Source: Utricularia gibba
Lineage: Eukaryota; Streptophyta; Magnoliopsida; Lamiales; Lentibulariaceae
Length of the DNA stretch: 64,000 nt
Reading direction: 5' to 3'
Assembly (NCBI GenBank): GCA_002189035.1
Contig: NEEC01000014.1
Location: 1,056,501-1,120,500 of the forward strand
Shown: positions 10,765 through 20,968 of the stretch, piece by piece
Position numbering within the stretch: position 1 is the first letter of the stretch
Layout of the letters: every line of letters starts with the position of its first letter
The notes under the pieces: model-generated
The model's input: only the letters and a program-made list of their open reading frames with translations
The model's database searches: none
Told to the model about the DNA's origin: nothing
Translations under genes and position numbers: made by a program

Positions 10765-13225
10765 ATGATCATGAGCTTACTTGAAGATTGTGAAGAAGAA
10801 AATTTTTTTTTATTGAGAGACATCATTCACACACATGATCCAGATGATCGTTGGCTCGATACGGAGCTACTGCTGCACCTGGTGGAAAGAACTTTATGCT
10901 CCATCATGAAAGATGAACCTGTCTGTTGGTGTCGTTGATTTTGAACTGTTTGTTTTCAATACGGCCGTCTCTGAAGCTTCTCCTGTTTTTCATCAGGCAA
11001 ACGGGTTGCAAGCTGATGCAGTCGAAATTGATCTGGTGGGATCCCAGAAGCCAATTTCACTAGTGATGAACAGGTTATCCGCTGAGGTAACTAGACTTCT
11101 CCTTTACAGCCGTACAGCCGCTGTTTCTTTTTTCTGGTTGAATCGAAAATTGGAGTCTTTGTTTGCTAGATGCTCCATGGGCAGTGTTCTGTGGAAGACA
11201 ATACACACATGAAAACACTGGCCTTACTCCAAATCCTCAGTCAATATGAGTGGGAGGCAAAGATGGTTCTTGCACTTGGTTCCTTTGCTTCTATTTTTGG
11301 ATCGTTTCGTCTCATACAGAGGCTGCAAACTGGTAATGATTTGGGATTACTCCTTGCAAAAATGATGCAAATCCCCATGGCTCTGGATACCCTTAATCCA
11401 AAGATGAAGGCTATGGACATGCTGGTAAAAACCATGGTGACGCTCTCAAAGAAAGTAGTAAGTTTCCAAGATATGCATTGGCTCGATGAGTATTTAGACG
11501 GAAAAGTTGCAATCTTTTCCAAGTCGAAGATTGTCATAGCTACTTATTGGATGTTGAAGAGCATACTGGAGTGCTCGAATCAGCTTCGAGATTTCAGGAT
11601 CTCGAATATTGAGCAAGTGCATGTTCTTTCTCTTCCCAAACTGCCTGTTAAATCTCCCTTGTTGCGTTTCAGCTTTCTGATCCAATGACACTCTACAGGC
11701 ATTGTGATAGAGCCGTGGGATCAGCTTGGAAACTCCACAGTTTAGGAAGTAAGCTCAACAGCTTGGAGAACGAAATCGGAGCATATATAAACAAATATCA
11801 GAAGCTGATAGGTATCTTTGTATCAGCAAAGTTAGTTTTTTTTCATTGTTCTGAGTTCAATACCGACTGGCAGAGACAAAGTTGCACAAGAAGCTGGAGA
11901 CTATGTACAATGAGAAACAAGTTGACAACCAGAATGCCCTGAGCAGCTTATTTCCTTCAAGGAATCAATTCCCTCTCAAGAAACTCTCCACAGGGGATAA
12001 GGTGGTTCTTTGTTATTCTTCTTGCAAACTGACTTTGGTTCTTTGTCAGTGACTTAGTTTTGTGTCCTTGTCACTTCCTGACAGTGTGGATTCATAGATC
12101 TAAAAGATATGGTTGTAATAATCTTAATCTCAAAACCTGAGCTGCTACCCTTGGAGAAGCTGTTCTTGTTGATGCAAAGGATTTCTCCTCATTCACAACC
12201 AGAAAAGCTTGCTGTACTCTGGGTTCCCATCTCATCTTCGAATGAATGGAGCCGAATCGATAGAGAAAATTTCAACTTCTTCTCAAATCACTTGACATGG
12301 TTTGCCATCAGAAGGCCATGGTCTCTGAATCCATTCACTCTGAACTTCATCAGACGAGAGTGGAAGTTCAATGAGGAACCCATGATGATCATATTGAATG
12401 AAAATGGGGTGATAACCAACACAGATGCTACCAGCATGATTTGGTTATGGGGATCAAAAGGGTATCCGTTTTCATCTTCAAGAGAAAAGGATCTCTTGGA
12501 TACAGATTCCGGTGCTTTTGATATCATTATTGATGGAATCAGCCCTTTGTTAGCTAAGTGGGTAGGCATCTTCACCTTTTCTTCACGCAGTTCATTCATA
12601 TTTTCTTGAACTGAACTCAAGGAACTTTGATCTTTCACTGTGCTAGTTAACTGATGGCAAAACCCTCTGCTTATATGGGAGTCAGAACCTAGACTGGGCC
12701 ATCAGATTCAGTGCAGGTTTAAAGAGGATACCGAGTTCCAAATTCGAGCTCCATGGCGTATACGTTGGATCCAAGAACAATGCTGAACGAACCAGAGCCA
12801 TTGCAGAGCTCATCACTACAGAAAACTTAAGCCTCTGCTTACCTTCAGCCATGGCGCATTTGTTCTGGCTCCAGTTATCTATACTCGCGAACACGTTCCG
12901 CCATGGAACCCGATCGAAACTAGCGAACAAGCTGACAGAGCTGCTAGACTACAACGAGAACTGGGTTATCATAGGAAACTCACAATACGCAGCAACACTT
13001 GATGACGAACAGATCAATTGTTTGGTGGAGGGAATTCCTTTACATGTGCCGGAGATCGGCTTGACGGGTGCGACTGGAGGCGCGGTTGAGCCTCCGTCCG
13101 ACAGAAAAGCTTGCTGCTTTGAACAAGTTGTTCCTTATGAAAACGGACTCATCGGAAAAACCGCAACATGCAGCTCCTGCAAACGCCCCATGGTGAAGTT
13201 CGTCGTGTTCAAATGTGAAGGATGA
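10765..13225 (+). CDS. Sieve element occlusion (SEO) protein, copy 1
   Basis: SEO proteins are the structural subunits of phloem P-protein filaments (and of legume forisomes) that plug injured sieve tubes. Seven exons (10765-10920, 10997-11086, 11170-11616, 11673-11811, 11874-12001, 12085-12561, 12647-13225) give 671 aa. The N-terminal SEO domain includes HTHDPDDRWLDTELLLHLVE and LLQILSQYEWEAKMVLALG. The central thioredoxin-like part holds LAVLWVPISSSNEW and NPFTLNFIRREWKF. The C-terminal domain holds TLCLYGSQNLDWAIRF and ends in the conserved cysteine motif CSSCKRPMVKFVVFKC. Introns are only 56-85 nt. The N terminus is shorter than in copy 2 and the sequence is more divergent. The first donor (CCT|GTCTGT at 10921) is weak, so the exon 1/2 border is the least certain. 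An alternative start is Met at 10771. Confidence 0.88.
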
Positions 13226-13820
13226 ACCTAGAAAACGATTGCCTGTGTGTTTTTGAGATGCTTTAAAATGGTTCGTTTTAAACATAATTTTCACGTGTTT
13301 AATTTATTTTTTTGAATATAATATAACTATCATTTAGTGAAAATCATTCATATAATTAAATGAAAATATGTGAAGTACTATCTTAAAAATAGACCTTTAT
13401 TTTATGATTGGATTTAATTCGAATCGTTCAATAAATCAACACAATTCTCATAAAAAAATTATATATATAATTTTTTTGATTACTAATGATTTTTTTTAGT
13501 TCAATGAAATTTATATTATATATAGTCATATGATATAAATATCATTTAAAGTTTGTATTCAAAATTAAATATTTATGATTATTTTTTTTGTAGTGTTTAG
13601 TGGGGAAGGGACATGGGGTATCTTGAACAGAAGGCCGGTGAAAATAAAGCATGCGGTGGGTTGCCGGCATTTGTCTCTGTAAGCAAGCCAAGAACAGGGT
13701 TCGCTTTCACTTTGCTTCATCCCATGTTTCAGAAGCTACCTCTTTTCACTGCTATAAAACCTGCCCATCCCCATGGCATGACACCAGCATCCCCCACCTT
13801 CCCTTCTCTTGTCATCAGCC
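13226..13820 (+). promoter_or_regulatory. Spacer and promoter of the second SEO gene
   Basis: About 350 bp of very AT-rich sequence follows the first SEO gene. A more GC-balanced promoter-proximal part then contains TATAAAA at 13753-13759, some 60 bp before the ATG at 13821. The short distance implies a leader of roughly 30 nt. No other gene is visible. Confidence 0.55.
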
Positions 13821-16580
13821 ATGGCAGCCATCCCAAGCCAGCCGCCTGTGTTGAGATCCTCCGTCCAGTCTGCGCCGCAGGGGCCGGTCATCGATAAACC
13901 CCATGAAGTCGATCATGCCACTCCCATTAAGCCTCTGACCTCCATTGTGCCCTACGGCCGGAGCTCGGCCGTGAGGGGAGACCGCCAGCTGTACTCCGAT
14001 GAGAGTGCCCTCACTAAACAGATCGAAGCCACCAACGCCGTCGATGTCGAGGAGATCAATGTACGGTCGGTTCTGTCCGTCGTTGAGGACATTCTGCGCC
14101 TGGCTAGGCCGTCTACTTTTGAGATCACTACTACTAACACTACCGCCGGCGGCCATCAGGTACTGTATGGCTTTTTCTATATCGGTTGAGATTTGAATTT
14201 TGAAAAATGACAATCAGTTCGTGTCTGATCTCAAAGATTAAGACACTTGAAGATTCAAAGGCTGCCCATTATCATTCAACCGATGACAAGATTGGGCTCC
14301 CCTCTCACGCCAGGAGCTTCCACAGCGTTGGCTCTGATCATGACTCTGAGATTCTCAAGATTCTCGCTTATCACATAAACAGAATTCACTGTGAGGTGAT
14401 ACCACTTTCAAGAAATATATATGCTTTTGCCAAAATTTAGGGATGATGCCATTGTTTATGTGGTAACAGTTGATAGCGAAATGCACTGGTGGTGGAGAGT
14501 CGCACGCAGTGACCATGGAACTTCTGAAGTCTCTTTCCCACTACGCATGGGATGCGAAAGTTGTGATCTCTCTAGCAGCTTTCTCAATCATCTACGGGGA
14601 GTTCTGGCTGGTGGAGCAGCTCCACACCAAGAATCCATTGGCTAGAAGCATTGCTGCTCTCAAGGATCTCCCTGGGATATTGGCTCACCCCGAGGAACTG
14701 CGCAAGAAAATAGAAGGCGTTCTCGAATTACTCACCGTGGTGCTCAAAGTGACACGGTGCATTGTTGAGTTTAAGGAGCTCCCTTCACAATATATCAGCC
14801 GCCAGTCGCCGGAGATCATGGTGGCGACAGCGCACATCCCCACGGGTGTTTACTGGGTCGTGAGGAGTCTGCTTGTTTGTGCCTCAACTATCGTCAACCT
14901 CATCGGTGCTGGCCATGAGTATGTCCAACACCTCTTTAACATTACCCTCGAAAGCCTATCATAACTTCCAGGTTTCATATTAATGATTCAGGTACATTTC
15001 TTCAACTGCTGAGTCGTGGGAGATTCTGAACCTTGCTCACAAGCTTTCTGTCATACTCGAACATCTGCAAAACCAACTCAGGATCTGCACCGAGTTAATT
15101 GGTTAGTTGAAGATGGTGTCTGGTCTTTTCAACCTCGGTGAGCTTGAGAATGATGCTATTTTTTTGACAGACAGGAAGAAGCACCAAGATATGTACGATG
15201 ATTTTGTGGAGTTAATGAAGGCTGTTCACATTGACAACATGCCAGTAGTCACTGGTATCATTCCCTCTAAAGAGAATCTGAAGCCACTTTACAATGGAAC
15301 AAGACGAACACATGTTTGTAATCTTTTCTTCTTTTTCTGATTGCTTCACTTCAAAGGGGAGTGATTACATGTGTTGATTGACACCTTTCCAGGAATCCCT
15401 GGAAGCTTTGAGGCTCAAGTATGTGCTCCTGCTGATCACAGACCTGGAGGTTCCTACTGAGGAGATAAATGTTCTCCACATGATCTACAGCCAAACTGCC
15501 AATAGGCATGAGTACGAGGTCCTTTGGCTTCCCATCCTCGACTCCAAGACACCGATAACGCAGTTTCAAGAATCAACCTTCCTCAGTCTCAGGAACAGCA
15601 TGCCTTGGTACTCCGTGGATCATCCCGCCTTGGTCGCCCCTGTGGCCATTCGATACATCAGGGAGCATTGGAAATTCGTCCACATGCCTATTCTAGTTGT
15701 CTTGAATCCCCAGGGGAAGCCCTCAAACCTTGATGCTTTGCCCATGATGTGGATCTGGGGGAGCTCAGGCTTCGACTTCACTAGATACAGAGAGATCGCT
15801 CTATGGCAGGGAAGTGTCTGGAACATGGAGTTGGTCGCAGACAACACTGATCCTCGTATCCCCGAATGGGTATGTGTGTGCACACATCAATCAATGAATC
15901 AGTATCGTGCTTCCTGGTTTTACAGCTAACGGAAGATTCTGCATTTGTAGATGAGATTGGAACGGGTGATCTGCCTCTACGGCGGCGAAGACATCGAATG
16001 GATCCGGAGCTTCACCCGGCTAGCGAAATCGGTGGCCGACGCTCTGCGCGTCCCTCTGGAAATGCTGTACGTGGGGAAACGCAACCCCAAGGAGAAGGTC
16101 CGGAGGTGCCACGAAGCCATCCAGCGCGAGAACCTCAGCCACTTCTTCCCAATCCAGGATCACACCGATTACGTGTGGTACTTCTGGGTACGCCTCTGGA
16201 GCATGTGGAGCTCCAAGAAGCAGATCGGGATGAACGTCGAAAGCGACCCGATAATGCAGGAGATCATGGACATGCTGACCTTCGACAGCAGCGAGCAGGG
16301 GTGGGCAGTTTTCAGCCGCGGCAACTACGAGATCACCAAAGGAAGCGGAGGGAAGGTGATCCAAGTCCTGGAGAACAACGCGCAGTGGACTGGCAGAGTC
16401 GATCACCCCAGCAAGTTCGTGGAAGTACTGGACGAGGAGCTCCGTGGTGTCCATCCGGAACACCACTGCCACCGTCTCATTCTTCCAGGGCACGCCTGGG
16501 GGATCCCGGAGAAGGTCTCCTGCTCGGAGTGCGGGAAGATCATGGACAAATTCGTCATGTACCGATGCTGCGACGAGTAA
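13821..16580 (+). CDS. Sieve element occlusion (SEO) protein, copy 2
   Basis: Second SEO gene, same strand and directly downstream of copy 1. Seven exons (13821-14159, 14243-14395, 14470-14918, 14992-15101, 15171-15313, 15393-15869, 15951-16580) give 766 aa. It is a canonical SEO protein: CTGGGESHAVTMELLKSLS, WDAKVVISLAAFSIIYGEFW, FKELPSQYIS and PTGVYWVVRSLLVCAS in the N-terminal half, YEVLWLPILDSKTPITQF in the thioredoxin-like region, and VICLYGGEDIEWIRSFTRL in the C-terminal domain. It ends with the cysteine motif CSECGKIMDKFVMYRC. Exon 6 is 477 nt, the same length as exon 6 of copy 1, and the later intron positions correspond, which supports tandem duplication. The last exon is strongly GC-biased compared with copy 1. 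Expression is expected in immature sieve elements, with the product in the sieve-tube lumen. Confidence 0.93.
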
Positions 16581-17005
16581 CCAGCTCCTCTTGGAGATCA
16601 TGTGTGTCTGCGCCTCCTCTTCTTCTGCAATAACTGTTAACCTCGTACTTTTTCCCCATGTTTGAGCACGTTGCTGCTCATCTTCCCTTCCCTGAATAAA
16701 AGTCCCTGAGTCCGTACATCATCATCCCCAAAATTATCTACTACATCACTCTGACATCATCATTATATCATAATAATAATATGAATTTATGCTTCAAAAA
16801 AATTTAATAGAATTATTTATTAAAGATGCAGAATTTTTATTTATATATTATGAGAAGTATTTATTAAAAATTAATTTTGAGAAATTATATGGAATAGAAT
16901 TTTAATATTATGATTTAGTGGGCATTGGGTTGGGCTGGGAGGGCTACCGTTAGGAGGCCCAAATTCCAGAGAGGCCCAGTTAATACGCCTGAGGAATTGA
17001 GATGG
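16581..17005 (+). promoter_or_regulatory. Spacer with site II-like elements upstream of the GNAT gene
   Basis: AT-rich spacer followed by a cluster of GGGC/GCCC elements at 16918-16980 (TGGGCATTGGGTTGGGCTGG, AGGCCCAAA, AGGCCCAGT). TGGGCY/RGCCCA 'site II' elements are known TCP-factor targets in promoters of housekeeping and organelle-related plant genes. Their position just upstream of the GNAT start fits a proximal promoter. Confidence 0.45.
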
Positions 17006-17943
17006 ATGATTTCTGTGTTGCCAAGAATGGGGAAGTGGGAGTTGATCGAGCTGCATAGATATTCTTCGGGTTGGGGGAGAGTGGTGGATGATATCGTCAG
17101 GATTGAGAAAAGGGTTTTTCCGAAACACGAATCCCTAGCGAGGTCGTTCGATGAGGAGCTTAGAAAGAAGAATTGTGGATTGGTGTACGCTCAAATTGGG
17201 GACGAAGTCGCCGGCTATGCCATGTATTCTTGGCCCTCTTCGCTCTGTGCTACCATCACCAAAATCGCAGGTACCTTTTTAGTATTGATAATGTTGAAGC
17301 AGGGAGAAAGATCCATTTTTGTATTGCCGTTTCAGTTTTAATGATGCCTTCGTATGGGAAGCAGGATATTTCTGGTGAGATTGTATGGCTGGATACATGG
17401 AATCCAAAATGGAAATATATGTGATCAAAACGAAAATGAGTTGGTTGACAACCGCTCCTTTTTTGTTGTTTTTGTTGGATTAAAGCATCACCAATTGTTT
17501 CTTGGAAACCGAATGAAGCTTTGCTGCAAGTGGGCTTTCGAACGTTGACATGATCAGATAAAGGATTGAATTTCTTTTCATACAGATATGATAGATTGCA
17601 CGTTGTGGCATCTACATATCATGAAATCTTGCTTGTCAGAATGAACATTGCGCTTCCATCTCATAATCATTCTCTTTCGTTTCTGAATGAAAACACAGTG
17701 AGAGAGAGCTATCAAGGGCAGGGCTTGGGAGAAGCATTGGCCAGATATGCTATTGAGAAATGTAGGGTGAGAAGGATCCATAGAGTGCAACTACATGTTG
17801 ATCCCACAAGAATCCCAGCCATGAATCTCTACAAGAAACTCGGCTTCGAGGTCGATAGTTTAGTCGAAGGATACTACTCATCCAGCAGGGACGCCTACAG
17901 AATGTACTTGGATCTCGTTGCAGACACTGTTGGTTGCCACTGA
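17006..17943 (+). CDS. GNAT-family N-acetyltransferase
   Basis: Small acetyl-CoA-dependent acyltransferase with two exons (17006-17270 and 17699-17943), 169 aa, or 162 aa if translation starts at the second Met (17027, MGKWELIELH). The GNAT fold is visible as a beta4 strand SSLCATITKIAV leading into the acetyl-CoA pyrophosphate loop V-RESYQGQGLGEALARYAI, which matches Q/RxxGxG/A. The beta5 to beta7 region follows: VQLHVDPTRIPAMNLYKKLGFE and a final GYYSSSRDAYRMYLDL. Architecture resembles Rim1/NAA50-type N-terminal acetyltransferases and other stand-alone GNATs, but I cannot assign the substrate. The intron (17271-17698, 428 nt) is long for this window. The splice reads GCA G|TG, giving A-V. 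Confidence 0.8.
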
Positions 17944-18682
17944 ATTTTGAACTGACTGTCAACCTTGTTTTTTGAAAAAGCCTTGGTGTTGTAATATTAT
18001 CCTTTTGGGAAGAATATTATTAAAATATTTGGTAATGATAAACCTGCCATTTTTGAATTCTCCTTTGCCTGTTCCTCTTCCTCCTTTCTGAACTTTCTGA
18101 AGTCGAACTCGTCTTCTTTCTCTGATTAAAAGTTGAAAATTTTTTGAAACTTTAAATTATTATTTTCGGAAGAGAGAGAGAGAGAGAGAGTTTGATCAAA
18201 CTCAACAGGTTTGACTTGGCTCAAACAAATCATATCCCAGATATGTGTCTACGAATTATCTCTGGGAGGCGCTCTGTTTACGTTGGTGTGCTGCATACTG
18301 CGCCGAGTCGAAGGAACGATTGACGTAGTTCTGGTAAGTGTCGTCTTTCTGGGTCGGGATAGTTGAACTTCATATGGCAATTTTTTGTTAATTTCAGCTT
18401 GTTTTCCGATTCTTTTTGTGGGTACTGCGCGTTCGAGTTCCCCATGTTGGTTTCGTGTTTTTCATAAGGAAAAATTGTTTTTTTTTTGGAGTTTTGTGGT
18501 GCTTTCGATCGGTTTCTGATTAGTCGTAGTGGTCTTTGATTCGGCTTCGCATTTTCTCTCCTGAAGCTTTATGTTTCTGTGCACCATTGGTGCTGCAGTT
18601 GAAAGGTGTTCATGTTCGCTGAAAAAAAGTTGAATATATGTGTTAATACTTGATTGCAAGAGCCCCTTAATACAGTCCAGAA
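17944..18682 (+). other. Intergenic and 5' leader of the MKP1-like gene
   Basis: Contains the 3' UTR of the GNAT gene, a (GA)10 microsatellite at 18171-18190, and the likely 5' leader of the MKP1-like gene. GTAAGT near 18332 could be the donor of a leader intron. No coding gene is supported. Confidence 0.45.
18171..18190. repeat. (AG)10 microsatellite
   Basis: Uninterrupted 20-bp AG dinucleotide tract about 0.5 kb before the MKP1-like start, of the kind common in plant 5' leaders and core promoters. Confidence 0.9.
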
Positions 18683-20712
18683 ATGTTACGAGAGGAAGAG
18701 AAAGATTCAGCATCTGGTGGGAGTTGGAAGACATATTCTAGATCGATGTCATGGACAGAATGTCCGCCGCGGAAGTTGAGCTCTAAGCCTCTATGGAACA
18801 GCAAGGCCAGGGCGTGTTTGCCTCCTCTGCAGCCTCTGAGCATCGTCCGGCCCAGTGTAGAAGAATGGCCTAAACCTGGCTCTGATGATACCGGCATATG
18901 GACAGCTCCTCCTACTCCAACTGCTGTTTATCTCGGGTCTGTAGCCTCTTGTGAGACATCGACTTCAGCTGTGCCTTCGAAAGACAGGCATGTTTCATTC
19001 AATAAAGAATGCTCCAAAGTTTTGGATCATGTGTATGTGGGATGTAATTCTGTGGCCAAGGATCGAGAGATGCTTCACCAGAATAGGATTACACATGTAC
19101 TGAACTGTGTCGGCTACTCCTATCCAGAATATTTCAAGAATGAGTTAGTGTACAAGACACTTTGGCTGCAGGACAGCCCATCTGAGGATATAACAAGCGT
19201 GCTCTATGATGTGTTTGATTATTTTGAGGAGATTCTGGAACACGGAGGCCGTGTGCTTGTTCATTGCTGCCGGGGTGTTTCACGTTCAACTTCACTGGTA
19301 ACAGCAGATGAGCTTTTCTGATGCCTTCCAACAAGTGAAAGCAGCTAGAAGAGTGGCTGATCCTAACGTTGGCTTTGCCTGCCAACTTATGCAATGGCAG
19401 AAGCGTGTGCATGCATTGCCTCCCAGCCCAAACTCATCCCTCCGAATCTACAGGATGGCACCTCACTCACCTTATGATCCTCTTCATATCGTACCAAAGA
19501 TGGTGTGTGAACCAGGTAAAGATAATACACTTGATTCTCGCGGTGCATTCCTTGTTATAATTCCTTCAGCTATATTTATTTGGATTGGAAAACAATGCCC
19601 ACAACTGATGTCAGAGGGTGCCATGAGAGCTGCCAACCAAGCCATTCGATATGAAAGGGCTGAGGGCCGAGCGGTAACTGTTAAAGAAAAAGAAGAGACT
19701 TTGGAGTTTTGGGATGCTTTCGGTTTTAGAAAAGGTTTAGATGGCATCTGGGGTGTAACATCTGAAAAGGAAACAAGGCCTGCGCCAGGATCTAATGTGG
19801 AAGCTGAATGCTTGGCTCAAAGGAAAGTGGACAAGTATGATTCAGATTTTGAAGTCTTTTGGAATGCGCTTGCTGGTGGAGTGATTCCTCCTTTATTATC
19901 TGGAGCAGAACCTGAGATATGCGTTCCTGCTAGAGAGAGCAGATGGGCTGCGTCAAGAGAGAAGCTTGTTTCAGATGATGTCATGGCCCCTTTGGAAGTG
20001 AACCCAAGACAGACCAAGATGGATGCTATCCCAGAGACACACGAGAATAAGGGACTTGATGACACTTCATCCACTCCAGATGTTTGTAGATCTTCAAGGT
20101 CTCAAGGGGGGTCACCCAATTCATCAGCTTCGTATCTTACCTGCAGCTCAAGCTGGTCCAATGACAAGATAAAAGAACCAGAATTCCCCATTAATTTGTT
20201 TTCCCGGTCTCCTTCCTTTAGTTTGGTAGAGTCATTCTCTTCGATTTATCTCCCAAAGCACCATTCAAGCTCACCAGCATCGTCGGTTTCATCTTCAACG
20301 CCCGATTATTCAAGTCCATTCACTTTCTCTCCCTCATCATCTAATTGCTCTGACTCATCTCCTGCTTCTTCATCTCCTTAAGGTCAGCCTTCTCTATACA
20401 AACTTGAATCCGGAGATATTCCTCCTAGTAGGACCCTTGGCATATGCTTCCGGAAGTTGGTATAGTTCCACTAATTAATCAGAAGAACTAGTGAACGCCT
20501 GTGATCCATCGATGGGAGAAAACTTGTGTTCAAGGTCTGAAGAAGCTGCAGCATCCCTTCCTGATTCTACACTTACCCTTCCTTTTCCTCAAGTAATCTC
20601 AGTCAACAGGGATGAAGCTCCTCAGGAGGGGCATAGTGTTGCCATTCGACTCTCAAGGGATGAACCTACTGAACTTCTGCTCCTCTTGTATCATTTCTCT
20701 TCAGAGAGATGA
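18683..20712 (+). pseudogene. MKP1: MKP1-like MAP kinase phosphatase, disrupted
   Basis: Homolog of plant MAPK PHOSPHATASE 1, a dual-specificity phosphatase that dephosphorylates stress MAP kinases. The N-terminal region (SWTECPPRKLSSKPLWNS, then HVSFNKECSKVLDHVYVG) and the DSP core (THVLNCVGYSYPEYFKN) are clear. The catalytic loop VHCCRGVSRSTSLV keeps Cys and Arg. Right after SLV the helix expected as roughly IAYLMWREGQ is missing: 13 nt at 19302-19314 stand where about 33 would be needed, and the frame is lost. The frame then resumes as SFSDAFQQVKAARRVADPN with the gelsolin-like region to 20381. That stop comes early, and open codons in a different register at 20491-20712 may be a decayed C terminus. 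The family protein is about 780 aa; only about 570 are readable here. Two independent lesions suggest a pseudogene, but a local assembly deletion is possible. Confidence 0.7.
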
Positions 20713-20968
20713 ACACTTTCCAGATTGCTGATATGTATATAGATGATGCATGTGGTTACCAGAGACATCAGGCTGTCTCATTGCTGGTTCTACTGTTCTT
20801 TCTTATTGTTATGAACTTGCAAGACACCTTGCTACAGTTCGTTTGCAATTTCCAACTCCATGATCAACTATATAGATTTGATAAATGTAAGTCACAAGAG
20901 ACAACATCATCCTAAGGTGAGAGATCAGACACTACCTAAAGCCTTAAAAACATACAGGAATTTTCTTG

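Noticed and set aside
15866-16633. 255-codon alternate frame in the last SEO exon
   Set aside because: The SEO family frame through 15951-16580 carries every conserved motif; the alternate is a GC-rich shadow.
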